From: Microvelia longipes
Lineage: Eukaryota > Arthropoda > Insecta > Hemiptera > Veliidae
Reading direction: 5' to 3'
Assembly: GCA_018340805.1 (NCBI GenBank)
Contig: JACMZG010001914.1
Coordinates: 640,830-704,829 of the forward strand
DNA: 64,000 nt
Shown: positions 1 to 11,260 of the stretch, in pieces
Numbering within the stretch: the stretch's first letter is position 1
Layout: every line of letters starts with the position of its first letter
Program-made: the position numbers and the translations under genes
The notes under the pieces: model-generated
Databases searched by the model: none
The model's input: the letters and a program-made list of their open reading frames with translations, nothing else
What the model was told of the DNA's origin: nothing

Positions 1-1114
1 TTATTTACCGCAGTCTCCTTACGCCCTAGCCCAACGAGAACTTATCATATTTTTATAACTTTAGGGTTTTCCTTGTTAGGGTCTTTTAGCTCCAAGACTT
101 AATAAACTCGATAGATGTTTAAGAAAGACATTTTTTATTATTATTAATTTAATAGAGTTATATTGCAAGGAGGATATTTTTCATTATAGATTTAAAAAAT
201 AATGACAAAAATATCGATGCAGACTTATGGAACCGCCTTTAAACAACAATCACTTGGTCTGTTACACTCTACCAGACTTATCTCAAAATAAGCATAATTT
301 TCTTCAAAACTTTGCTAAGAGTGGTTTAAGAGACATTTACCGGTTTCCCCGGTCAAATGCTCTCCGTGGTTGCATTGCTAAATTAGAAAATGTGGCTGGT
401 ATTGGTTTTAAAGGTTACCTCTCTTAATTAATTAGCACTAGGGGCATTGTAGTACTTTAGGAAAAGCAAGGTAGAATTCAACATGGTAGGTTTAGTTTAA
501 CTTCAAAGGGCAGTAGTTAGTTTATCTTGAAAATCTATGATGACGATGCTAAGCAAGGCTCCTTTCCTAGCAGGTTATAGCATGAGACGGGAGTGACAGG
601 TTTTGTAATACGATAAAGGATTTGGTTTATATTGTCTTGCGTTTGTGGCAATTAATGGTTGTTGTCAGGAGAAGGAGAGGAGGTGCGTTGTTTGGATGAG
701 CAATGAGAGAAGCACAATATATTACAAAAATACATAGAGAAGCTGTTCATATACGAGATGCTAAAAACACAACATACTGATCAAGTAATCAATTAGATAA
801 AAAGAAGTAAAAATTTAAATATATAAAATAAATTATAAGGTAAAACAAAGTTTAGAAAATTAATTTGTTCTATATAATTAAAACTAGATAAACTAATTGT
901 ATTCATGGTTATTAGTTATGCCTAAAGAATCGAATAATATATTCTCTGAAATCTGCGTCATTGTTTTAAACCAATTCCCACAACGTCAAAGAATTTCTAA
1001 ATAAGTAGATCTTAATAGCTTACAATTTGGGGTTCAAAGTACGTTACTAAGCAATGTGCCACTTTTAGCTACAGACCCTTGGTGGCAATAGCAATAAGAT
1101 GGATCCGATTTTTA
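1..1114. other. Non-coding stretch upstream of the first gene
   Basis: AT-rich DNA with no recognisable gene. The only open stretch, about 66 codons at 227-427, has no familiar motif or low-complexity signature and no supporting splice context, so I treat it as chance. Confidence 0.5.
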
Positions 1115-1334
1115 TCACAATCAGTTTTCTGTCCCCATTACAGCCAGTGCTACTAGTTGCAATCAGTTTTCTGTCCCCATTGTAGCCATTGCAAAAGGTT
1201 GCAGTTTTCTGTCCCCATTGTAGCCATTGCTACTGGTTGCAATCAGTTTTCTGCCCCCATTGTAGCCATTGCTACTGGTTGCAATCAGTTTTCTGTCTCC
1301 ATAGCAGCCAATGCTACTGGTTGCAAGAATGATC
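1115..1334 (+). repeat. Minisatellite, ~42-bp unit, about 5 copies
   Basis: Imperfect head-to-tail copies of a unit of about 42 bp begin at roughly 1118, 1159, 1200, 1240 and 1281. Each contains CAATCAGTTTTCTGTCCCC followed by a GTAGCCATTGCTACTGGTTG-like half. The third copy lacks a few bases at its start. Because 42 is a multiple of three, a short reading frame stays open through it (repeating QFSVPIVAIATGC), but this follows from the repeat and is not evidence of a gene. It ends about 230 bp before the proposed promoter of the YGPP gene. Confidence 0.85.
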
Positions 1335-1570
1335 ACAATCATTGAGTAACGCCGCCCAAAATAAAAAAAAATGTGAACCTTGAACCTATTTATTAATATA
1401 CAATATTGTCAAGTTGAAATTATGAATTTCTACTTTGTATTCGAGTGGCGAAGCGCCGTCACGTAGTGGTCACTGGGTTCCCCCCGAGCCTCTTCAGGTC
1501 AGTGTCGTCTCCTACCTGCCGTTATCAAGGTTAATATTTTGGAACGTATCATCAATAAAAACAATAAGTA

Positions 1571-1603
1571 TATAAATCAATTGTTTACAAATATATTTAT
1601 AGT
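1571..1603 (+). promoter_or_regulatory. Candidate core promoter of the YGPP gene (TATA box and Inr-like start)
   Basis: TATAAA lies at 1571-1576. An A-G-T-T start-like sequence follows 30 bp downstream, at 1601, the spacing expected for a TATA-driven arthropod promoter; the match to the TCAGT initiator is only partial. It would give a 5' UTR of about 36 nt before ATG 1637. Short leaders and a TATA box are usual in insect cuticle-type genes. This rests on spacing and motif alone in an AT-rich background. Confidence 0.4.
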
Positions 1604-1636
1604 TTGTTATTGGACTACGCACAAATACGACATAAT

Positions 1637-1642
1637 ATGAAA
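1637..1642 (+). CDS. Exon 1 of the YGPP gene (codons Met-Lys)
   Basis: ATGAAA followed directly by a consensus GTAAGT donor, in phase 0. It sits about 36 nt after a candidate transcription start. Joined to exon 2 it gives MK plus a hydrophobic run, a textbook signal peptide. Exon 2 has an in-frame TAG immediately before its acceptor and no suitable ATG of its own, so an upstream start exon is required. Another ATG-donor pair in the 3.4-kb interval cannot be excluded. Confidence 0.55.
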
Positions 1643-4600
1643 GTAAGTCTGATATTCTTTCTAATAATTCGATCTCTCTACCTATTAATCTTTCCTAGTT
1701 TTTCCGGAAAAATAATATTAACGTTCTGTAAGACCGGATATGTACGTAGCAGTAGCGACAGATCGGAAAGGAAAAGTCAAATAAAGAGCATCTCATAACC
1801 GGTGAGGAGCTCAAATCCTAATGTAGGCAAATTTTTATTATTACCGTTTGGCTTATTGATTATCCAACTGGATTCATAAAATGTGTCTTATGATTTCACT
1901 TTGTCAGAGTTCTACTGAAAATCATTTTTCACAATATAATCAAATGAGCTTCCATATTCAGAACTTTGAAGTTTTCAGTGGCGAAAATGCGCTTCATGTT
2001 TTACAACTTCAGTTCCCTCGACAACACGGTTTTCTTTTACCGAAAAATCTTTCACCAGAAGACTTTGTCTTTCAACTGAAGTGCTGTTAAAATAACAAAA
2101 GTTTCTAAAAGTCCCAATTGACACAGGTCTGGGAACCATTTCATTTCTGTTTCGAATGTACGAATGAGAGTGTTTCGTCCAAACCAAATTTAAAAACTAT
2201 CAAGTTTATTCAATTTGTAAAGAAAATAAAATTCAACAACGGTATACATTGTTGTGATAAAACTCTACAACATCTCATTATCCCCACGACGCGACGTCTT
2301 AATATTGCTTATGAGTAGGGAAGTTGTTAAATGAATCTCTTATAGCCCCCCTGTTACCTACTATCCCAGTCAATCAGTACACAATAAGTGGCTTCCAAGA
2401 GGCAAGGGCAAGTCAAGCCGTTGTCTAATAAAAACATATAAGTGTGTGAAACGTATAGCGTCATCAACACTAGTCATAACAACAGTATATTTTTTGTTTA
2501 AACTTGAAAAATGCTGCCCCGTTTATTGGCAAGTTAATTGAATTGAGATCAGTTTCAGTTCTATGGAAACAATACATGTAAATATCTATCCTGTACATCT
2601 GTATACGTTTATGTAGATGATAGATGATATGTAGGGTTCAGTAGTGCCTAAGTGTGGAGATAATTGAGAAGGAGATACCTTACCTCCACCCTGATCAATA
2701 TATTATCCTAGTCACTCAGTGGCGCCCAAAGGACCACTTGGTACACTTTCGTCTATCCTTTAACTATAACCCTCATTCCGGCATTGATTTCAAATGCCGG
2801 AATTATCATCAGGTTTAGTCACCTCATGATAAATTTAATACTTTCAGCTGGGCATACCTGGGCCTCTAAGTTGTCTGTTGTATTACTGAAATGTGTTATT
2901 CGTCTTTGTTTTAAATATTCATATAAATATATACTCATTCAAGCATTCTTCTATGCAGTTTAGAAGAATTACATTTAGCAAAAAAATATTATTAGATAAA
3001 TGGGAGTAATAATCAATATTATACCAATCCATTAAGATATATTATTAGAGGGGTCCTATACGTTGAAAGGCTTGAAAAATCTTGTTGGGGCTCTCAGTGG
3101 CTCTTTGTAACCTGATTATAACCTACCAAATAAAGTGTTTGTTAAAGTTATAATAAATAAATCGTTGTCGAGTATTCCTACATTATTTGTGCTTAGTTTT
3201 TTATTATAGATGTTTTACTGTTAAATTTACTGTATTCCGCATTGTTTATTTGACTATATCGAATGTGTTGTGTGTTATTGTGTTGTTACAATTAGTTGAA
3301 TGTGTTCAAATAACTTTTTCGATGTTTCAAATTTCTACGCATAGCCTCTCTATTAATAATATACCTATGTGATAATCCCGCTATTGCAAGTTTGCAAATA
3401 CTAATTTTTATTTATTTTAAAATATATTACTAAATATACATATAGTAGAAGTACAATAAGTAACAAATATTCTTAGGTAAATAAAAGTAATTATCATATA
3501 AGCTTCATAGTTAATTTTAAGCCCCTCTTCGAGTAAAAATGTTGCTTGCACCATTATAAGTATTTCTCAATTTTTAATCAAATTAATGATTTTGTTTACT
3601 TACAAGATAAGTTATAGGGTTTCTTAAAACTCAAGACGAATGTGTAATTAAACGAATGACTGGTAGTTAGGTTTGATAATGATGAAGAAGTCGTAGCAAA
3701 GTTTGAGTTGCGAAACTTTGCCTATAAGTAAGTACAAAGTTCCAACACATTAATTATGGTAATGAGAATCTTAACTCAGTTAAAAAGTAAGACGTAAAGG
3801 TCTCGAGAAAGACGAATAAATTGTCTTTCTAACTTTATTACTTCGCAGAGAAATTTACGGGAAATTTAATTTACCTTAAAATTCAGGGCACTTTGAATAT
3901 CATGCTTCTCTAAATTAATTATTGGGATCGAATTTTCAATATAATAAAAGATGGTACAATAATAAATTATAAAACAATACTTTCTTATAGAGGGCTCTTA
4001 TATAAAATCATTTTATATATTTATTTAATTTTTATCTTATTACAAAGATCCTAAGCTTTATGTAAACTATCTGTCACTAGCCATATCTGGTGAGACTGGT
4101 ATGTCTGAAACGTAAACACCACAAGCTCCTAGACTAGGGCATAGCACTCCGCATGTCTCAGAGAGGTTTCTACTTTTTTTTTAGAATAATTTCTAAATAT
4201 TCATACACAGTATGATTGTTCGGGAGTGTGTGTGTGTGTGAATGTGTTGTTTTCTCGACAACTGTACATGCTAGGATCAAATGATTTGTATATTTGGATT
4301 CAGCGTCGAAAACTTCGTAAGAATATACTTTTCTAGTTTTTAAAAAGAGTAAAATTTAATATTTTACGAAATTTCTCGTCGTGTGTAGTCAAATCTATGC
4401 ATTGACTTTTCTCAAAAAGTAAACATGGCTGGACAAAACTAAAACTAGCGTCGTATTTAGAGGGTAAAACTTTATAGGAAACGCAAAAACCATATTTCAA
4501 AAGGTTAGTTCTGTCGAAAATAAGATAGTGCAATTATCGTCAAAAATGCGTGTCTTAAATACGCAGAAAAATGTTTGATTACACTTTTCTCGACAACTGT

Positions 4601-7600
4601 ACATGCTAGGATCGTCTGTAGTCAAATCTATGCATTGACTTTTCACATCGGTTGAAAATTCACATTACATTGACATGTAAAATCGGTAGTGTCAAATGAT
4701 GTATTGATTTTGGTTAAGAATACCTCAAAATCATGAGTATTATCATTTATTTATAGTTTAAGATAAGAAATGATCTAAATTTCACTGATTTAAACTCATA
4801 CGTCATCCGAACAAAGACGTAAGCGACTTTATCTGTTCGCTTAAAAAAATACCACGTTAAACAGTCGGTTGAAACACAATGAAGTGACACTATATTGTTT
4901 CAAAATACTAAATATACACATAGGTATGTGTGTATGTTATCGTCGTGGCTCCTAGTGTATTTGTGCTAGAGTGTTGAAACTATGAACAAAGATCCAGATA
5001 CTTTTATATCCTACTATTACTAAAGTGTTATTAACCACAATACTTGTTTTTTATGTCCTATTCTTAATTTTCTAGATAATTTTAAGTCTCTTGACGCTTT
5101 ATCTATGTGAAGCGTTGTCAGAAGCACCCAGATCACAATGGAGACCATTGCCAGCGAAGCAAACTGCACCTGGAAGCTATGGTCCACCACCCAAACCAGT
5201 TTATGGTCCTCCTAAGGAAACGTATGGTCCTCCTAAGGAGACGTATGGTCCACCTAATAACACTTACCTACCTCCACCAACTCAAGACTATGGGCCTCCG
5301 CAGACTAACCCGGATGACTCCGGACAGGTTAGTACTACAGACAATATTTATCTGCATTTTCTTTTTAAACATGAAATGAGTCTCTTCACCATGTTCGCGC
5401 TCCATTTAGATTTAACTCTTTCTTAGATATTCACTGAAAAAATGAACCATTGATATTATAGCGTGATTATGACAACTGTTAGTAATACTGTTACGCACAT
5501 TGAAAATTCTTACGACACTCTTGCAATCTTAATATTGAAATCGTAACGCGAATCAATAGCATCTGGTAGAAACCAAAAAAGAGGCAAAACAGAGAATGAA
5601 TAATCTATTTACCATTCGAATGGCAAACTACTGTCGTCAGCTGCGTAATGTAAATGACGAGCTGTCAGGATCAATGAAAACCTAACAAACCATCGGACGA
5701 TCTTTAAGCAGTGTCCACATCTTAAACATGTGCGTGTGTCTGGGTATTAAAAAATATGTTTTCTTATCTCTGGCTTTTTAACATTCCTCATCTACTACCA
5801 TAGGTATAATTTTTTTTTTATTAACTAATTGATTATTGTGTAGAGTAAATGTATATGACATAGTGCTAATACTAGTTAAATAAATAAATAAATAAATCTT
5901 TATTTCATCAAATTTTATAGAATAAAACATTAGAAAATTGTCATACTTATAAATACTAAACTTATAAAGAGGTTGTGCACATATCTTAAGGATTTAGTTT
6001 ACATTTAAGGATTCCATAATAATAGTTATTTTAATACTTTGCTAATTAAACGCTAAATAGAATTAAGCTTTTTACATTTTATGTTTGTTTTTTAGTATTA
6101 AAATATTCTGTTAGAGAATAAAAGGGGTTTGCTTCAAGGTAATTTTTTATATTTTTTTTTAAATCGTTCCACTGGGAGATTCTTTATATTTTCCTCTACA
6201 TGATTAAACAGTTTAATTCCTAATACACTATGCCCCATTTCAGACTAAAGGGACTTGGCAGGCTTTATAGGAGGAATCACTCTGTGGTAATACTCCTTGG
6301 CGTAGTAATGGAGGTATAGAGAAAAAGAGTTGTGTGCACCTTATATGCAAAAATGTATATGTGGACGAAGCTTTTATTTCTTTAGATAGAGATGGCGACG
6401 AGAAAAATCTTCGTTCTGGTGGGTAAACAAAGACATGAAACAGGCTGATTGGTTGCTACTGTACGTAACTTGCATACCAATCCATTCAACCAATAAGGAG
6501 CCAGAAACCAATTAGGAAAATAATTTCTCATGTTTCGGTTTACATTTAACACTGACGTCATATTTTTGTTTTATATCTCTATGTTTATACAAACGATCCA
6601 AGATATTTTCTGACCTCCATTATAAACTTGCATATAATTATACGTAAAATTACACCGTATTTTCCCTAAATAAAAAAAAATGAATCATAATTAAAACATA
6701 ATTCATTAATTGGCCGTGAGGTCTGGAATACGATGAGATATGAAACATCTGTCACTCCACATCTCTTGCAAGGGGGACGCTTCTCATATTTACATATACT
6801 CCATTATTAATGCATCACTAAATAATCATATTAGACCCTCTATTGCTGAACTTCAATGAAATTACAATAGTGCACATTGGTATACACCGTCTCGTTTATC
6901 TAGGTTCATCATATATCTACGATCCAGGTATTAATATATATATAAAATGTTATGGTATTTAGGACTACTCTAGAGAATAAGTAATCATTTTATCAAGCTT
7001 CTCATATTATATTACGTCTTCGAGAGGTGAGCTTTTTTAAAAAAAGTTTCTTAATGAATAATTAAACAACATAAATATTTGTTAGAGGTACAAAAGTTTG
7101 TGTACAAAAGTGTTTCGGTAAGCTCACGCGAGAATGAAGCCTGTGATTGCACTCAGGCAAGAATTTGGTATATACGAAACAAAATAATAGATAAAATAAA
7201 GAAGGGTAAGTTGGAAATAATTAGAGATAGTGTAATGTTGAGAAATAGCAAGAAATAAATTAATTTAAATTAAGATGTATGACGAAATTATATTAAATTT
7301 TTAAGATACGATAATTATTATTATTTTTAATAAGACGATAATTTAAGATAAGATTTAAAGATAGTTAAGACAAGAAGATGCACATATCGTAAGCTATATG
7401 ATAATATAGATAGACATGAGATAATTAAGACGCGTAAGATAGATAAAATGAATAATAGATATTTAAGGATATAAGTCTCGAGGCTACTGTCTCGTGAGGC
7501 GTCGCCTAGCATTACCAGGAGGTATTTTAAGGTGCGAAATTTCAAAATAAATACAAAAACTACCACGTTTATAATTTTAGCAGCTTTAAGTCTTCTGGGG

Positions 7601-9790
7601 CGTAATAGTTTGTTTCTGTATTTATTTTATAATTTGGTGCCGTGATAAAAGCGTAAAACAATGTCAAACGCTCAGTAAGACTATTATTATTTGTCCTGAC
7701 TTATACGGCAGGTATTACAGGTATTACATAGCATCAGGTAAATAGGATATGTATTGTGTTTGCACCAACAATCTGAACCTGTATATTCCGTTTCAGGTGA
7801 TTAACACTAAACCCTCCTGACTTATTTTAACCAAGTTGTTTGTATGTGTGTTTCTGTGTGAGGTTGATATCACCGTAGCTTTTAGTGTCTTCGTGCAAAA
7901 GAGATAAAACCTACACGAAAAATTAATTTCCAAAAGAATTTCAATACTAAATGAAAATCTACTATGACGCAAAAACTCAATGTTTAGACGAAGTTGTGCT
8001 TTCCGAAAAAAAACAATTTTTATTGAACGAGTCTATTTATAATAATAGACAATTTATAATAATGCTATAGATAATAATAGTAGTTATAATTATAAAAATT
8101 AAAATGAAAAAATAATTAAAATTAAAATGATACATTTATGAACAACAGCAATATTCGTTGTAGATATTAGATTCTTATTACTAAAAAAATAAAGAATAGG
8201 GAGTGTTTTTTATTCTATTTTGAATTACTCATCATCCTCTGTAGTACAATGTATTGTGTTTGTTGTAGACATTTTTTGAAAACAAGACGATCTCAATGAA
8301 ATTATATAATTTTATATCAGCGTTGTCTTAATTTAACACAGACAAATAACTGCGACAGACAAAGGGTTCGAAGCAAACAAAAAAAACTTTCCGTTTAATT
8401 ACAAAATTAATATGTTTTTAAACGCAGCTATCGCACTCGAAATCAACCCCGTTTTTCCATAAATATGCGTAATTTTTATCCCCTCGTAGACAACTGTTAA
8501 AAAAATTATATAATAAAAACATTTTGATAAAACAGCGCTAAAAACTATCATTATTCTGTAGTTTACATTACAGCTTTTGAAAAGTAGAAGTTTAAGGGCT
8601 TTGAATTATAGATTGAAGTTGTATATATGTTTTATAATAAAAACTATTTAATCTTTACTGCGAAATAGACATACATTAAATATTTATATTATACTATGTA
8701 ATGTTGTTTATCATTTTTAGTATGTATTTTTATCTTGTTAATATAGATGTTATTGGATGACATATATATTGAGATTTGGGATGTATCTTTTAGGGTCATC
8801 TTGATAAGATTACAAGTTTAATAAAACGATACCCTTCGATGTAACTGATAACTCTAATTTAAACCACCCCATATTTATTTCCAAAAACACGTTTTTAGTG
8901 TAATATACACTTAATTTAAGTTAATAAAAGAAAATATTGTTTACGTGGAATAAGGGTGAAATGTTAATGGACTGGAGGCCTGGGAGATCAATCAGAACCA
9001 TGCCAAGCGTAAAGTTCAAACATATGTAACACATCTGTTTCAAGGTTTTAATATAGAACAAGTCGGAAATAATATCATAACACATCAGTCATCTCATTGC
9101 TTACCGGTCTCATATTTAAATCCAAGAATGCTTCTTGATTCTTGATTAGTTCCTCTAAATTGCATGTGAGGGAGTCAAAGTACTGTACTGAACTTCTTAA
9201 ATGACAGCAGATACGTTTAAAATTCTGTGTCATTTAGCAAACTGGTTCTGTGGGGGCAAACTGTATTGGTTTTGTCCATTTAGTATTTTTTGTACAAAGA
9301 GAAGTAAGAAGAATCGAGAGGAAGGCGGAACTTAACTCTTTTTAAAAAAAAATAGTTTTAATATTTATGTCGTAAGAAATGTATAAGCTATACAACCCAT
9401 TACCTCAGGGTTTGGTCAAATTCGATCAAAACACCAAAATTATTACTTCATTATTAACGTAATTATTACTTTATTATAACGTATTACTTCAACGTTTCGA
9501 ATTTTATTTTAAATTCTTAATGAAGGGTCATACTAATTAAAAAATGAAATTAGGTAAAAAGTACAAGTAGCTATAGAACTATAAGAACTTACAGAAATAA
9601 AAACTGACTTCTACATAGATTGAGATGACTCACTACCGCAACTATTGTGTGGTCTTCATGCCTTCCACAAAGGGTAATCTAAAGAACTTTTTGGTAAGAC
9701 TACCATTTACCGTTACGTTAACATCTTGTAAATTTATATTCATAATATGATATTTATAATAATTTTCATACATATATATATATATATATA

Positions 9791-9847
<57 letters not shown>

Positions 9848-11228
9848 AAGAACAATAGGTTTAGGATTACTATATTTATTGAGTAAATTGATGACTCAAT
9901 CCTTATTTAAAAAACATCCTTATTTATTAATTAAAAAAACCATAGGCGACTAACTTCAAGTATTTGTTGAGCTTAGGTTTTTTGTTCTAACTAAGTTTTT
10001 AGGACAAATAATTGTTTGATGTTACACTTGAAGGCTTCTGGTAACAATTTAGTATACATCACCATTTTCACCTCTGATAACTTTTAGGTTTAAAAAATGG
10101 GAAAACTCTATAATCTTTGATAGAAACCATTAAACACATATAGTATTTATTGGCAAAACTTGATTAAAAAAAAATAAATCATGCATGTAAATTTGATGAA
10201 GATTACTTTAAAGGCCGAATTGGCGAAACATACCGGTAGTAACTTGAGTATCACAATATTAGATAGCACAGGTAAAGTAGGCGAACCCAATTACTTCAAG
10301 TAAATCAACAAATTGAAATGATATTCCTGAAGATGGTCCAAATTTATATATAAGTACCAAGTACCTAATAGATATTAAATGAACCTAAGAATTAAATATA
10401 CATTATTCTTTGTTTTAGGATGCTGGGAACCCTGACGATAGTGGAACAGTAGAGGAAGTGCAGGGAGGAGAATACTACATCTTGCAGCCCAATGGAAGAC
10501 TACAGAAAGTACAGTATCAAACAGGTGTCATTAGAGACAAGATTCAGCAACAAAATCAGTTTCAGCAGCAGTCTAACTATCAGACTGGTCAATTTAATTT
10601 CCATGGACATTCAGCTAACTTTCAGAACCAGCCTTCTAACTTTCAAAATCAGCAATTCAACATACAGTCACCATCATCTTCCTTTCAATCGAATTTTCAG
10701 GGATTCCCATCTAATTACCAATCTAAACCATCCAAATTTCAGACACATTCATCCAATTTTCAGACTAGTCCATCTCATTTTCAATCCAACGTTGAGATCC
10801 AACCATCGATTGTTCTGAATCCACCGACTAATTTCAGATTTCACCCGTCTAAACTACAATCTAACCAAAGGAGACAAGCTCCTCAATTCCACCAGCAAAA
10901 ATCAAACTCATTCCTAAATTTTCAAAACGAACCATTGAAGTATCCTGAGAGAAATCAACGACTGTTTCAAAACCAACCGAATTTCGGTGACATTTTCAGC
11001 GTTTCAACCCAATTAAGTCAATCATCACTAGATGATCAATCTTCAAACATACAAAGAGTAAAACCAGAAAAGATCCAGACTAGTACTGCAAGAGTGTCTG
11101 CATCTAAGGAGGCTACTTCGAACCGATTAGTAGCTAGTCTGAGATTTAGCGATGTCCCACCTATCACATCTCCTATTTATTCTTACAACCCAGAACCTCT
11201 TATTAGAATTTTAAGACAAGTTTTATAA
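1637..11228 (+). CDS. Secreted YGPP-repeat, Gln-rich protein (cuticle/extracellular-matrix-like), three exons
   Basis: The proposed CDS joins 1637-1642, 5076-5327 and 10419-11228 (1,068 nt, 355 residues). All junctions are phase 0 with good signals: donor GTAAGT at 1643, acceptor TTTTCTAG before 5076, donor GTTAGT at 5328, acceptor TTTGTTTTAG before 10419. Residues 1-17 ([17 protein letters not shown]) form a signal peptide that only exists after exons 1 and 2 are joined. YGPP occurs at residues 37, 45, 52, 59 and 74. A segment [15 protein letters not shown] follows at 105-119. The rest, to 355, is rich in Q, S, N and F with degenerate NFQ-containing repeats. There is no Rebers-Riddiford chitin-binding motif. 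A two-codon first exon splitting the signal peptide is typical of insect cuticle genes. I infer a secreted structural protein and do not recognise a named gene. Exons 2 and 3 are firm; the exon 1 link is inferred. Confidence 0.68.
4251..4644 (+). repeat. Chimeric direct duplication in intron 1
   Basis: A 28-bp segment at 4251-4278 (TTTCTCGACAACTGTACATG and 8 more bases) recurs at 4586-4613. A second 28-bp segment at 4384-4411 (TGTAGTCAAATCTATGCATT and 8 more bases) recurs at 4617-4644. In the downstream copy the two segments are almost contiguous, whereas upstream they are separated by 105 bp. Both pairs look identical. Confidence 0.85.
4905..4985 (-). repeat. CA-linked dispersed repeat, copy 1
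   Basis: Read on the minus strand it contains GTTTCAACACTCTAGCACAA, then an ATACACTAGGAGC block and a GATAACATACACACATA run. The same ordered blocks occur at about 14066-14170 (+), 35660-35740 (+), 39940-40010 (-) and 7830-7905 (-). Confidence 0.7.
5076..5327 (+). CDS. Exon 2 of the YGPP gene: signal core and YGPP repeats
   Basis: 84 codons, phase 0 at both ends (residues 3-86). It starts with the hydrophobic signal core [11 protein letters not shown] and a likely cleavage region ALS/EAP. It continues with a basic [10 protein letters not shown] segment and the Pro/Tyr-rich block carrying five YGPP motifs, two of them in identical KETYGPP units whose DNA is also nearly identical (5212-5250). 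It ends TNPDDSGQ before a GTTAGT donor. Reading through the donor meets a stop at about 5424, so it is not a terminal exon. Confidence 0.82.
5876..6330 (-). mobile_element. 5'-truncated non-LTR retrotransposon (LINE), ORF2 C-terminal remnant
   Basis: On the minus strand, one frame with two stops reads the C-terminal tail typical of Jockey/CR1-like ORF2 proteins: [15 protein letters not shown], then a stop, then [11 protein letters not shown] and [15 protein letters not shown]. The pattern G-x-K-L-(F/Y)-N ... LP ... F-K-x-x-x-K is characteristic of the region after the reverse transcriptase domain. The 3' end is an A-rich (TTTA)n tail, seen on the + strand as TAAATAAATAAATAAATAAA at about 5877-5896. 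It is a dead fragment in intron 2, antisense to the host gene. The clade is not resolved. Confidence 0.75.
7830..7905 (-). repeat. CA-linked dispersed repeat, divergent copy
   Basis: On the minus strand it reads GCACGAAGACACTAAAAGCT, then ACGGTGATATCAACCTCACA and CA-rich sequence, matching the block order of the copies at 4905, 14066, 35660 and 39940. It is the most diverged of the five. Confidence 0.55.
9772..9845. repeat. (TA)n microsatellite
   Basis: About 74 bp of nearly pure alternating TA, with two phase breaks (AATATAATATA), in intron 2. Confidence 0.95.
10419..11228 (+). CDS. Exon 3 of the YGPP gene: [15 protein letters not shown] segment and Gln-rich tail
   Basis: 269 codons plus TAA (residues 87-355). 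It opens [14 protein letters not shown], partly repeating the end of exon 2. The [15 protein letters not shown] segment follows at residues 105-119. Next comes a block of about 60-220 residues of loosely repeating (P/S)-S-N-F-Q units, with DNA units of about 27 bp around 10620-10790. The C-terminus, [24 protein letters not shown], contains no membrane segment. Codons are CAA/CAG and TCT/TCA-rich, as expected in an AT-rich genome. The reading frame is open from the acceptor for 810 nt, the longest convincing frame in the window. Confidence 0.85.
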   Translation, partial: DAGNPDDSGTVEEVQGGEYYILQPNGRLQKVQYQTGVIRDKIQQQNQFQQQSNYQTGQFNFHGHSANFQNQPSNFQNQQFNIQSPSSSFQSNFQGFPSNYQSKPSKFQTHSSNFQTSPSHFQSNVEIQPSIVLNPPTNFRFHPSKLQSNQRRQAPQFHQQKSNSFLNFQNEPLKYPERNQRLFQNQPNFGDIFSVSTQLSQSSLDDQSSNIQRVKPEKIQTSTARVSASKEATSNRLVASLRFSDVPPITSPIYSYNPEPLIRILRQVL

Positions 11229-11245
11229 ATATTTTGTTATGAATA

Positions 11246-11260
11246 ATTAAAAAAATTAAA
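11246..11260 (+). terminator. Possible poly(A) signals of the YGPP gene
   Basis: Two ATTAAA variants at 11246-11251 and 11255-11260, starting 18 nt after the stop codon. A further AATAAA occurs near 11813. In this AT-rich DNA such hexamers are common, so the real cleavage site is uncertain. Confidence 0.3.

Larger units (their letters stand above)
1643..5075 (+). other. Intron 1 of the YGPP gene (inferred)
   Basis: 3,433 bp, GT-AG, ending in a pyrimidine-rich tract. It contains no recognisable gene. It holds a (GT)n patch near 4228-4240, the chimeric duplication at 4251-4644 and a minus-strand copy of the CA-linked dispersed repeat at about 4905-4985. The open stretches seen around 1881-2318, 3187-3372 and 4333-4533 show no familiar features. 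Confidence 0.5.
5328..10418 (+). other. Intron 2 of the YGPP gene
   Basis: 5,091 bp, GTTAGT donor, pyrimidine-rich TTATTCTTTGTTTTAG acceptor. It contains a LINE remnant on the opposite strand (5876-6330), a minus-strand CA-linked repeat (7830-7905) and a (TA)n tract (9772-9845). I see no other coding sequence. The open stretch near 7327-7566 lies in A/T-simple sequence. Confidence 0.7.

Noticed and set aside
1437..1520. tRNA-like sequence just upstream of the YGPP promoter
   Set aside because: TGGCGAAGC and GGGTTCCCCCC only loosely recall A and B boxes, the stems do not form, and no second copy was found.
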